The notes under the pieces were generated by a model. That model did not search any database. It was not told the DNA's origin and worked only from the letters and a program-made list of their open reading frames with translations. Of a stretch of 64,000 nt of DNA, positions 17,466-26,310 are shown in pieces. The stretch lies in assembly GCF_042683245.1 (NCBI RefSeq), contig NZ_JBHUJB010000009.1, forward strand, positions 62,001-126,000. Direction: 5' to 3'. The stretch is from Rubritalea tangerina (lineage in GTDB: Bacteria > Verrucomicrobiota > Verrucomicrobiia > Verrucomicrobiales > Akkermansiaceae). The stretch's first letter is position 1. Every line of letters begins with the position of its first letter. Made by a program: the position numbers and the translations under genes.

Positions 17466-17897
17466 TTACTTTGTCTCACTCTCTGGCTTAGCAGCACTCG
17501 CCCCCTCAATCTCTTTGAGCTGCTCAAGCTTCTTCTTCCACTCAGCTAATTGATTTCTAAGTTTTACTTTCTCCATCAGTGACTCAGACCACTCGAGATC
17601 GTAGTAACAACCACACATTTCATCCATGACCTCTAACTTCAAGGTCGCCACCTTCAATGACTTATCATCGGACTTCTTTACCAAGTTCAAAAAATGTACC
17701 CATTCCTCGCCCAATGCCTTCTCAAGGGGCACTAATTTTTTTGCATAGTCCGATTCCTTGGCATCTTCCATGAATTGATCACGGTATTTCTTGTTAGCCT
17801 CGACTCGAGCCTCCAACATCGTATTCAACTTCGCCATGTCGTCCGCCACCACGACCCCAGCCAACATAATCATACAAAACAAACTTCTCAAAATCAT
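17466..17897 (-). CDS. Secreted or periplasmic helical protein of unknown function
   Basis: About 143 residues. The start was placed at ATG 17897 because the residues from there (MILRSLFCMIMLAGVVVA) form a good signal peptide with cleavage before DDMAK; the open frame extends to 17927. The mature part is almost entirely charged and helical, with repeated Lys/Glu heptads (EAN KKYRDQFMEDAKE, WKKKLEQLKEIEG), so a coiled coil is likely. No family recognised. It lies 60 bp upstream of the RDD gene on the same strand and could be the first gene of that transcription unit, but the spacing is larger than within the operon. Confidence 0.65.
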   Translation of the reverse strand: MILRSLFCMIMLAGVVVADDMAKLNTMLEARVEANKKYRDQFMEDAKESDYAKKLVPLEKALGEEWVHFLNLVKKSDDKSLKVATLKLEVMDEMCGCYYDLEWSESLMEKVKLRNQLAEWKKKLEQLKEIEGASAAKPESETK

Positions 17898-17990
17898 TGG
17901 CTCTATATCTAGAGACCTTGCTATCACAGAACAAGGTCGAAGTCTGAGATTTTAAGTTGAATTGACCGCGCGCGTGAGAAAAATACACCC

Positions 17991-18599
17991 ATGCCAATTT
18001 TCAGCTACACAGGAGGACATGTTTTCACCAACGGGTACATCATTAACCACAACGACACATGCATCGTCGTTGATGCTCCAGCTCTCATTAATGAAGTCAT
18101 CCAACAGGAAAAACTAACCCCGACTCACCTCCTCCTCACTCACCAACATTTCGACCACGTTGAAGATGTCGAAGCTTTACAGAAGCTCGGAGTGGAAGTT
18201 CTCATGCATTCCCCCTATTCAGAAAGGCTCGTGCGCCAAAAAGAAGCACGCGAAAATTGGGGCCTCCCTATACAAATCACTCCCTTCACCCCAGACACAC
18301 TCCTCAGCGAACAAGAAAACTATACCATTGGAAACCTCGAGTTCACAATCTCTCACATCCCAGGCCACTCCCCAGACTCTATCTGCTTTTATTTCCCCGA
18401 ACTCGAAGCCGTCTTTGTCGGCGATACTCTCATGAATGAATCACTCGGCAGAACCGACCTCCCAGGTGGCTCACACCAACAACTCGTCACCGGCATCCAT
18501 CAAAAACTTCTCACCCTCCCACAAAACACCGTCGTTTGCCCTGGCCATGGGCCACAAACCACTGTCGCACACGAAAAAGAACATAACCAATTCTTATAG
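17991..18599 (+). CDS. MBL-fold metallo-hydrolase (glyoxalase II-like)
   Basis: A 202-residue metallo-beta-lactamase fold protein. The dinuclear zinc site is complete: THQHFDH (His51, His53, Asp55, His56), IPGHSPDS (His126), VGDTL (Asp near 144) and CPGHGP (His near 189). The length and layout match the short GloB-like or YcbL group, which hydrolyse thioesters such as S-lactoylglutathione or related compounds; the C-terminal substrate domain of the long glyoxalase II is absent. It is divergent from the small secreted protein gene and apparently monocistronic. The substrate is not determined from the sequence. Confidence 0.93.
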   Translation: MPIFSYTGGHVFTNGYIINHNDTCIVVDAPALINEVIQQEKLTPTHLLLTHQHFDHVEDVEALQKLGVEVLMHSPYSERLVRQKEARENWGLPIQITPFTPDTLLSEQENYTIGNLEFTISHIPGHSPDSICFYFPELEAVFVGDTLMNESLGRTDLPGGSHQQLVTGIHQKLLTLPQNTVVCPGHGPQTTVAHEKEHNQFL

Positions 18600-18635
18600 A
18601 ACAATCTAACACCTCCCCCCTAAGTAATTTCCCCC

Positions 18636-18665
18636 TTTACAAAAATAAGCACATCTACTTATCAT
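18636..18665 (+). promoter_or_regulatory. Candidate sigma-70-type promoter of the PEP-CTERM gene
   Basis: TTTACA and TATCAT are separated by 18 bp, and the -10 ends 26 nt upstream of the ATG at 18692. The match to consensus is fair. Based on visual pattern only. Confidence 0.35.
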
Positions 18666-18691
18666 GCTAGGGTTCATTTATTTCTCCCACT

Positions 18692-19468
18692 ATGAAACCC
18701 CACATAAGCATCCTTGCTACGGCATTCTGCCTCACAGCAACCACTAGCCACGCCGCCATACTTGCTGGCATTAGCTTCTATCGAAACTCTGGAAATATCA
18801 GCCAGATCGAAGATCCTAACAACCCAGGAACTAGCTTAATCACCGCTCTTGGCACCTCTAATTGGTACGCCCCTCTCGATCCTAATGCGGGAACCTATCA
18901 AAACGGTTTTGGAGCAGATGGCTTCCTAAACGTTCAGACAAGCCGTAATATGCCAGGAGTCCTCTCTGGCCTCACCCTCACATGGACCACAGGCGCCACC
19001 TGGGCCAGTGGATCAGGCGGAGACTTTACAGGTACGAGTGATGAAAACCTAGTCTTCACCGAGTTTTTCGATGACAACAGTGGAGCTGGTATCACCGTCA
19101 ACCTCTCTGGAATCCAAAGCTTCCTGTCTGCCGGCCAAAGTCTCGTCGTACGAGCATACTCAAATGGCGCCGAAAATAGCGCTGGAAACCCCACATTTAA
19201 TGTCACCCAAGGCACCCTTGGCACCCCTAACGATTACTTAAACCCCGACGGATCAGGTGATGGGAAAACCATCTATGAAGTTGCCGTCTCTGACATTACT
19301 GATGATTCGTGGACCATTTCCGTTCCACAAAGAAATACTGGCGGCAACACAACTACTAACTTTGCCGCAATCACCATCGAGGTGGTACCGGAACCCAGCA
19401 TCCCTAGCCTCATGGGCCTCTGCGGAGTTGCCCTCATCCTCAGGCGGCGAAGAAACACTCTTACGTGA
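18692..19468 (+). CDS. PEP-CTERM sorting domain protein
   Basis: A 258-residue secreted protein. It starts with a signal peptide (MKPHISILATAFCLTATTSHA). The middle is rich in Gly, Asn, Thr and Ser and looks like a beta-sandwich, not assigned to a named domain. The C-terminal tail is the PEP-CTERM signal: VVPEPS, a hydrophobic helix (LMGLCGVALIL) and a basic end (RRRRNT). Such proteins are recognised by an exosortase and anchored or released in exopolysaccharide-associated form. No exosortase lies in this window. A strong bidirectional terminator follows 12 nt after the stop. Confidence 0.9.
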   Translation: MKPHISILATAFCLTATTSHAAILAGISFYRNSGNISQIEDPNNPGTSLITALGTSNWYAPLDPNAGTYQNGFGADGFLNVQTSRNMPGVLSGLTLTWTTGATWASGSGGDFTGTSDENLVFTEFFDDNSGAGITVNLSGIQSFLSAGQSLVVRAYSNGAENSAGNPTFNVTQGTLGTPNDYLNPDGSGDGKTIYEVAVSDITDDSWTISVPQRNTGGNTTTNFAAITIEVVPEPSIPSLMGLCGVALILRRRRNTLT

Positions 19469-19480
19469 TGGTAACGCAAT

Positions 19481-19518
19481 AAAATGGCTCGGCGGGGAAA
19501 CCTACCGAGCCATTTTTT
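19481..19518. terminator. Bidirectional terminator between PEP-CTERM and Dabb genes
   Basis: An 11-bp perfect stem (AAATGGCTCGG / CCGAGCCATTT) with a 12-nt loop has T-runs on both strands. It lies between convergent genes and serves both. Confidence 0.9.
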
Positions 19519-19557
19519 ATGTCAAAAAGCCATCGAAATGGCATGAAAATTGTCAGT

Positions 19558-19878
19558 CTACACAGTCGCCTTGAAGGCGTCTTGCACCTCAAAATCACAT
19601 ACAATCACTCGCTCAAGCCGTGGCTGAAAGAGCTCCACTCGCTGCATGTGAACAGGGTGCGGTAAATATGCGTCCCTCGCTGCGATTGACTCAAAGGTCA
19701 TACAAAATGCATGCGTGAATCCATCATCAAGACCCTCGTCTGATTGATGCAGCCCATGCTCGATACTCAGCAAACCTGGAATCTGCCCCACCATTGCCCT
19801 GAGCTCATCAAAACACATTGCAATCTCCTCATCACTCACACCTTCTTTGAATTGGAAAAATCCTAAATGCCTAACCAT
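19558..19878 (-). CDS. Dabb (stress-responsive alpha/beta-barrel) domain protein
   Basis: A 106-residue protein matching the Dabb ferredoxin-like fold: MVRHLGFFQFKEGVSDEEI at the first strand and helix, GLLSIEHGLH in the middle, and the typical THAFCMTFESIAARDAYLPHPVHMQ end. Dabb proteins are small dimers with very diverse roles, including stress response and polyketide cyclisation, so the substrate is undefined. It follows the PEP-hydrolase-like gene by 18 bp on the same strand, and the two probably form an operon. Confidence 0.9.
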   Translation of the reverse strand: MVRHLGFFQFKEGVSDEEIAMCFDELRAMVGQIPGLLSIEHGLHQSDEGLDDGFTHAFCMTFESIAARDAYLPHPVHMQRVELFQPRLERVIVCDFEVQDAFKATV

Positions 19879-19896
19879 TATTCTCTCCCTTCTAAC

Positions 19897-20766
19897 TTAG
19901 TGAATTCTCTTTACTGGAATCGATTTAAACTCCCGAGTGAGATCTGTGATGGAACTTTCCACAGCCATACGCTCAATACTTGAAGCTCCAACAAAACCTA
20001 CTGTGTCAGTGTGCTCGTTGATGTAGGCAGCGTCCTCAGGTGTTAAAATTGGACCGCCGTGAGATAACACAAACGTGTTCTTGTTCACAGAATGTACGGC
20101 ATCACAGATGGCTTGAGTCGCCTTGGCTGCTTCATCTAGACCGATAGAAGCATCTGTCACCCCAATCGACCCTCCCACTGTACATCCCACATGAGCAATC
20201 ACGGCGTCAGCACCAGCTTCAGCCATCTTCTTTGCCTCCTCCGGAGTACCAACATAGGTGATAGAGAAAATATCCATCTTCGAAGCCAATGCAACAGCAT
20301 CGATCTCTTTTTGTACCCCCATGTTAGTCTCCTCAAGTGTCTGACGGAAATGCCCATCAATAATCGTGTGGGTCGGAAAATTGTTAATTCCAGAAAAACC
20401 CATCGCCTTCACCTGCTGCAACCAATGCCACATCCGGCGACGTGGGTCAGAGGCGTGAATACCACAAATCACCGGAGTCTCATTGACAACCGGCAAAACT
20501 TCGTACTCGCCAATCTCCATAGCAATCGCATTCGCATCTCCATACGCCATCATCCCTGCAACAGACCCCGCACCAGCCATGCGGAAACGACCTGAAGCGT
20601 AAATGATAATCATGTCTGCTCCACCTTTCTCAATAAACTTGGCAGAAATGCCTGTGCCAGCACCTGCTACAATAATTGACTCCCCCTTCGAAAGCGTGTT
20701 GTTAAAACGCTCAATAACTTCTTGTCGTGTATATGGGTTCCCCACCCCTGTCCATGGATTCGGCAT
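19897..20766 (-). CDS. Phosphoenolpyruvate hydrolase-family TIM-barrel protein
   Basis: About 289 residues from the chosen ATG, where the protein starts MPNPWTGVGNPYTRQEVIERF, the family's usual opening. The open frame continues to a TTG at 20823 but has no homology-like features there and no clear Shine-Dalgarno sequence. Conserved stretches include IIVAGAGTGISAKFIEKGGAD near 30-50 and AYGDANAIAMEIGEYEVLPVV. Then come the Cys of VICGIHASDP and a glycine-rich THTIIDGHFR region. These fit PF09370, which folds as a TIM barrel related to PEP mutase/isocitrate lyase enzymes. The exact reaction is uncertain. It forms an apparent operon with the Dabb gene. Confidence 0.85.
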   Translation of the reverse strand: MPNPWTGVGNPYTRQEVIERFNNTLSKGESIIVAGAGTGISAKFIEKGGADMIIIYASGRFRMAGAGSVAGMMAYGDANAIAMEIGEYEVLPVVNETPVICGIHASDPRRRMWHWLQQVKAMGFSGINNFPTHTIIDGHFRQTLEETNMGVQKEIDAVALASKMDIFSITYVGTPEEAKKMAEAGADAVIAHVGCTVGGSIGVTDASIGLDEAAKATQAICDAVHSVNKNTFVLSHGGPILTPEDAAYINEHTDTVGFVGASSIERMAVESSITDLTREFKSIPVKRIH

Positions 20767-20899
20767 AATATCTATTGGTAAATGAAAAGGTTCTGTAGCT
20801 TGCTTGACCACACCTTCGAGCAAGCCGCTGAACTATTCTAGATGACTGCTATAACATTCGCAACCACTCTACCCACACTTCCACATACACATAATCCAC

Positions 20900-20933
20900 A
20901 AAAAAAGCCCCACTCCCATTCAAGAGTGAGGCT
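20900..20933 (-). terminator. Rho-independent terminator of purC
   Basis: On the minus strand a 10-bp stem with one G-U or mismatch position (AGCCTCACTC / GAGTGGGGCT) is followed by a run of seven Ts. It lies 25 nt after the purC stop. Confidence 0.85.
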
Positions 20934-20958
20934 CAATAAAAATGACGGAGTCAGTAGC

Positions 20959-21672
20959 TTACTTCACTGCATCTTCAACCCGCTTGAGAACCTCCTCATA
21001 GGCCTCCATCACTCCACCGAGGTCCTGACGAAAACGATCTTTGTCCATTTTCTTGCCAGTTTCAATATCCCACAAACGGCATGTGTCCGGGCTGATCTCA
21101 TCTGCCAATACAATCTTAGCCTCCTCGTCTTTGGTCCGACCAAACTCAATCTTAAAGTCAACTAGCTTCAATCCTGCATGCTTGAAGAACTCGATCATTA
21201 CATCATTAATGACTAAAGCCTTCTGCTTGAGTTCAGCACACTCTTCAGGAGTCGCCAAACCCATCTCGCGAGCGTAGTCGTCATTAATCAATGGATCGCC
21301 GAGTTCATCACTCTTGTATGAAAATTCCACAATCGGCTGCTTAAACTCAGTCCCCTCTTCTACACCAACGCGCTTGCAGAATGAACCTGCTGCCACATTA
21401 CGAACAATCACCTCTACCAAGAGAATATCCACAGACTTCACCAACAAGTTGATGTCATCAATCGCCTCCACAAGATGCGTCTCCACCCCCTTAGCTTCCA
21501 ACATGCGGTAGATAGCCAAAGTAATCGCTGTATTCAGACGCCCCTTGTTTTCAAATTCAGCCTTCTTCTCAGCATTAAATGCTGTGGCTTCATCCTTGTA
21601 CTCCATACGGAGAACATTCGGGTCATCAGTCGTATAGAGTCTCTTGGCCTTGCCTTCGTAAAGTGGTTGCAT
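20959..21672 (-). CDS. purC: Phosphoribosylaminoimidazole-succinocarboxamide synthase
   Basis: A 237-residue cytosolic enzyme, step eight of de novo purine synthesis: condensation of CAIR with aspartate using ATP to give SAICAR. The N-terminal LYEGKAKRLYTTDDPNVLRMEYKD, the ATP-binding GKGRLNTAITLAI-like stretch (ENKGRLNTAITL here) and the diagnostic FKIEFGRT with ADEISPDTCRLWD near the C-terminus are all present. The length is typical of bacterial PurC without the PurE fusion. It lies 58 bp downstream of the VOC gene on the same strand and is closed by a strong terminator. No purine riboswitch or PurR box is recognisable in the short gap. Confidence 0.97.
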   Translation of the reverse strand: MQPLYEGKAKRLYTTDDPNVLRMEYKDEATAFNAEKKAEFENKGRLNTAITLAIYRMLEAKGVETHLVEAIDDINLLVKSVDILLVEVIVRNVAAGSFCKRVGVEEGTEFKQPIVEFSYKSDELGDPLINDDYAREMGLATPEECAELKQKALVINDVMIEFFKHAGLKLVDFKIEFGRTKDEEAKIVLADEISPDTCRLWDIETGKKMDKDRFRQDLGGVMEAYEEVLKRVEDAVK

Positions 21673-21730
21673 GCCAATTCCCTAAAACTAAGATCGACAA
21701 TGGTCAAGCTATAGCATGCGCGTTTCCCCC

Positions 21731-22225
21731 TCAATACGCTCCTGCAGAGTATGTCAATTCGTAAGAATGTGAATAAATCTCAAACACCACACCAAAAGGA
21801 TCCTCTACATACACCATACGATAAGGCTTCTCGCCCGGATAATAATGGCGCACCGGCATCCGCTGCTTCCCTCCATGCGCTAAAATCTTTTCCAACAAAC
21901 CCTCAAGGTCAGGATCTTGCACACAAAAGTGAAATGTTCCACTGCGCCAATACTCAAATTCCTCAGGCTTCTCGTTATTGCGAAACTCAAATAACTCCAC
22001 GCCCATCCGATCACCAGTCGACATGTGTGCAATCTTGAAGCTCCCCCAACCATCACCAAAAACGTCGGAGCACATCTGCCCAATCGCCGTGCTCTTGTCT
22101 TCCTGGATCTCAGTGGGCTCCATAATCACATACCACCCCATTACCTCTCGGTAAAATTCTACTGCTCGCTCTAAATTGGGCACAGAGAGCCCAATGTGGG
22201 ACAAAGTTCTAGGATATTCAGACAT
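21731..22225 (-). CDS. VOC-family protein (glyoxalase/bleomycin resistance fold)
   Basis: A 164-residue protein with one and a half to two vicinal oxygen chelate modules. The opening LSHIGLSVPNLERAVEFYREVMGWYVI is the classical first module with metal-ligand His10, and the end MVYVEDPFGVVFEIYSHSYE carries the second acidic ligand in FEIYSHS. Glyoxalase I, dioxygenase and antibiotic-binding activities all share this fold, so the substrate cannot be named. It lies directly upstream of purC (58 bp) on the same strand, but functional linkage is unclear. Confidence 0.9.
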   Translation of the reverse strand: MSEYPRTLSHIGLSVPNLERAVEFYREVMGWYVIMEPTEIQEDKSTAIGQMCSDVFGDGWGSFKIAHMSTGDRMGVELFEFRNNEKPEEFEYWRSGTFHFCVQDPDLEGLLEKILAHGGKQRMPVRHYYPGEKPYRMVYVEDPFGVVFEIYSHSYELTYSAGAY

Positions 22226-22427
22226 AACATCCGAGCAATATCAGAAACCTAACAAATAGGTAAGAACAAACTCACTAAACACCCGCTGCTTCTACCAAAA
22301 GTCAGTACTAAAGAAGAACGAAATTGATCAGAAAATAGCCCGTTCCTCGTGAAAAAGGCGATTAACCAGAGCCACATCCTCCCCCCTAAGATCAGACAAT
22401 GATGTCGAGGGCATAGCTCAAACCACA

Positions 22428-22790
22428 CTAGAGCTTCTTATCGCGTGAGAATCGGAAGATACGCTCTCCATCTTTGTACATGTCCAAACGATCACGACCG
22501 TAGATCTCCAAAAAATAAGGATCCTGCTCCAAGGCGCGATACTCTCTCAGCTGTTGATCCACACGATCATCCATCGCCTGCTTCTGCTCAAGCACTTCAG
22601 CCAACTCCTCTTCAGAAGCTTGTAACTTCCGAAACTCTGGCAAACACGTCGCGATCACCCCAAAACACGCAATGATCACTAAACTATAAAAGGCAAAAAC
22701 ATTGAGCTTCTTCAACGCTTGAGTGCGCGCGCACATCCGCCGGTCTGCGTGCCGACGCGCTCTTACTCTCGCTGTTGATACTCGTGCCAT
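22428..22790 (-). CDS. FtsB/DivIC-like septum formation initiator
   Basis: A 120-residue bitopic protein: a basic cytosolic N-terminus of about 26 residues, one transmembrane segment near 30-50 (FAFYSLVIIACFGVIATCL), then a coiled coil rich in Glu and Gln (KLQASEEELAEVLEQKQAMDDRV). The end YFLEIYGRDRLDMYKDGERIFRF is typical of the septum formation initiator family. FtsB/DivIC proteins link FtsL and FtsQ in the divisome. The gene follows eno at 114 bp on the same strand, an arrangement seen in many bacteria (eno then ftsB), which supports the call. A hairpin lies in between. Confidence 0.87.
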   Translation of the reverse strand: MARVSTARVRARRHADRRMCARTQALKKLNVFAFYSLVIIACFGVIATCLPEFRKLQASEEELAEVLEQKQAMDDRVDQQLREYRALEQDPYFLEIYGRDRLDMYKDGERIFRFSRDKKL

Positions 22791-22839
22791 TCCGGGGAAT
22801 TTTTTGCGCCCTCGCGAGCGACTTCACTAAATACGCAGA

Positions 22840-22871
22840 TTCCTCATGGCCCCTTTCAGAGCCATGAGGAA
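22840..22871. other. Perfect 11-bp hairpin between eno and the FtsB-like gene
   Basis: TTCCTCATGGC and GCCATGAGGAA flank a 10-nt loop in the 114-bp eno-ftsB gap. No T-run follows on the minus strand, so it is more likely a processing or partial-attenuation hairpin than a full terminator. Confidence 0.55.
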
Positions 22872-22904
22872 AAGTTTGCTTCTAAGTTTCCTTAACAGAA
22901 AAAC

Positions 22905-24188
<1,284 letters not shown>

Positions 24189-24309
24189 AATTTTTTATAA
24201 TGTGGTTTGGGCTCAAATGTGGTGAAGAGCCATGTGTTGGATCCACCTCCTATCACTAGAAAGGTGGCAAGCGGGTCACACTCTATGCATCCCGCTAGGA
24301 AATTGTCTC

Positions 24310-26133
24310 TTAGCCTTTAGAGTAGGGTGCGATGCTTTCCACAGTCATTTCCACGGACTGCACCTTTGTCTTATCTCCTACTTTGAGGCCGAGCATGCTG
24401 TTGCCTAACTCAGAAAGATAAGAAATAACATTGTTATCTGTGTCAGAATCCCATGCCCCCAAGACTGTGTACGTGACCGAGTTGCCAGCCGCGTCCTTAA
24501 AACCAACTACAGTACCGATGTTAACCTCAGAACTGTCGACGTTGGAAAAGTCTGTTCCCTGCACGCTCGCCAATGATGCCTCAATCTCCGCCTGACGACG
24601 CATCAATACTTTCTGATGGTCTTTCGCCATGTGGTATTCAGCATTCTCGCGTAAGTCACCGTAAGAACGTGCAATCTTGATGTCCTCACGGTTCTGAGGG
24701 ATTTGATTGGAAATCAAATCTTCCAAATCTTCTTTCCTCTTCGCAATGCTGTCCCATGAAGAGATCACTCCGTCATCCTTCTTCTCAGCCCCATCACCCG
24801 TGACGAGTTCCTGAGTCTGAGGGCAGGCTTTGATGACACGTGCCATCAAGGACTTGCGGTCAAGCTCTGCAAAGATCTGACTCTGATGAAGCTTTCTCGC
24901 AAAGTTGCGTACTTCATTGTTCTCAGTATTCTCTAGCAAATCCGCAATCAATGCTCGATCTTCCATGAAATATGATTGAAGTCGGCTGCTCTTGCGCGGA
25001 CCGTCTTCCATCACATCACGCTCAAGAAGACTCAAAATGGCATTGCCCACCTCCACGTCAAACACGGGCTCAGATGATTTCTTTCGCTCACGGCATACCC
25101 ACAATAACGAGTCCGCTCCCAATGTGCGCCCACCAATGTGGCGACGCAAGAACGTGTACAACTCAGCACTCTGATCTTCTTCAATCAATAGCTTGGCAAT
25201 CTCTGCCAAACCTCTCGGCCCTACAATGTCGAAAATCGCTAGTAATTCATCAACCCACGCATCACCAAAGGCTGCCGGATAAGCCTCAAACACCATACGC
25301 TGGCGCGCTGCAGGAAGAGAACCAAGCTCTTCACCAATCTTAGCTCCCTCATTAGCGATCACATCAGACACACGTAATGCGGATGCATCCAACTCCATAA
25401 CCTCGGATGCTGCCATCATTTCGTCACGGCCAACTAACAGGTCTAAAGCTTGCCCCAAGTGCAATTTCATTCCCTTGCGCACTGACTCATCAATGCTCTT
25501 ATTGATAGCCTCCTGAGCTTCCTTGTTTCCTTTGAAATGCTTAAAGTCCTTAATGATGGCCTCCAGCGCACGCGCCTTGGCTTTGAAATCACGAGCAGCT
25601 TCAAAATCCTGCAATAACGAATCAGCTGGAGAGACATTCTCATCTCTCAACACAAGTGGCTCGGTGCGCTTTGTCGGCACAATCGCTGCACGACTCTCAC
25701 GCAATAGCTTCTTCGCTCCGTCCCACCACTTCTTGTAATTTTCCTCCGGCACCACTGAACCAATCAACTCACGCTCAAGTTGATCAATCTTAAGAGTCCC
25801 CCCATTACTCTTCAATGTACGACGCACGAGCTCGACAGGATCATTGTGCGCCAATGCACGCAACTCCTCCATTGCCTCTAACTTCTGTGCTCTAAAATGG
25901 TCGGCTGCCAACGGCTCAGTCTTAGTGATCGCCAACTGAAGCCCCATTGTCTGAGCTTCGTTCTTCTCAAAATCAATCGTGATCTTCCCGCTTCGAATAT
26001 CCCAGTCGATCACTTTGCCGGCTCCCCAGCTTTTGTGGAGACAATATTGCCCTGGGGCAAGTTGTGATAATCGTGCGCCGACTTCTTCAGAAATCCGCCC
26101 CGCTTCTACGAGTGGTGCTACATCAGAATGCAT
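24310..26133 (-). CDS. GreA/GreB-type elongation factor with a long N-terminal extension
   Basis: About 607 residues from ATG 26133; the open frame reaches 26169 but the first 12 residues look unnatural. Residues 1-60 hold a small basic module with GQYCLHKSWGAGKVIDWD. A helical region of roughly 370 residues follows that I do not assign to a named family. The C-terminal 160 residues are a complete GreA/GreB factor: the coiled coil (KARSYGDLRENAEYHMAKDHQ region, with the acidic tip DLREN), then the FKBP-like domain ending LGLKVGDKTKV. Gre factors rescue arrested RNA polymerase by stimulating transcript cleavage. Comparably extended GreA proteins are known from chlamydiae, so the fusion is likely a trait of the wider group. 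Confidence 0.9.
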   Translation of the reverse strand: MHSDVAPLVEAGRISEEVGARLSQLAPGQYCLHKSWGAGKVIDWDIRSGKITIDFEKNEAQTMGLQLAITKTEPLAADHFRAQKLEAMEELRALAHNDPVELVRRTLKSNGGTLKIDQLERELIGSVVPEENYKKWWDGAKKLLRESRAAIVPTKRTEPLVLRDENVSPADSLLQDFEAARDFKAKARALEAIIKDFKHFKGNKEAQEAINKSIDESVRKGMKLHLGQALDLLVGRDEMMAASEVMELDASALRVSDVIANEGAKIGEELGSLPAARQRMVFEAYPAAFGDAWVDELLAIFDIVGPRGLAEIAKLLIEEDQSAELYTFLRRHIGGRTLGADSLLWVCRERKKSSEPVFDVEVGNAILSLLERDVMEDGPRKSSRLQSYFMEDRALIADLLENTENNEVRNFARKLHQSQIFAELDRKSLMARVIKACPQTQELVTGDGAEKKDDGVISSWDSIAKRKEDLEDLISNQIPQNREDIKIARSYGDLRENAEYHMAKDHQKVLMRRQAEIEASLASVQGTDFSNVDSSEVNIGTVVGFKDAAGNSVTYTVLGAWDSDTDNNVISYLSELGNSMLGLKVGDKTKVQSVEMTVESIAPYSKG

Positions 26134-26310
26134 GGAGAGGAGCTTGTATCTACGGCATACAAATAGCAATCCTATACCATAAAAAAATTTGCGCTCTTTC
26201 GTCGACTCTAATTTTTTCTCACATTCTCATTTACCCAATGTAGCACCCGAACCCGCAAAACACTGCAAGCCCTTATCACTACCCATCAATCGCTTGCGAA
26301 AAAATGACCT

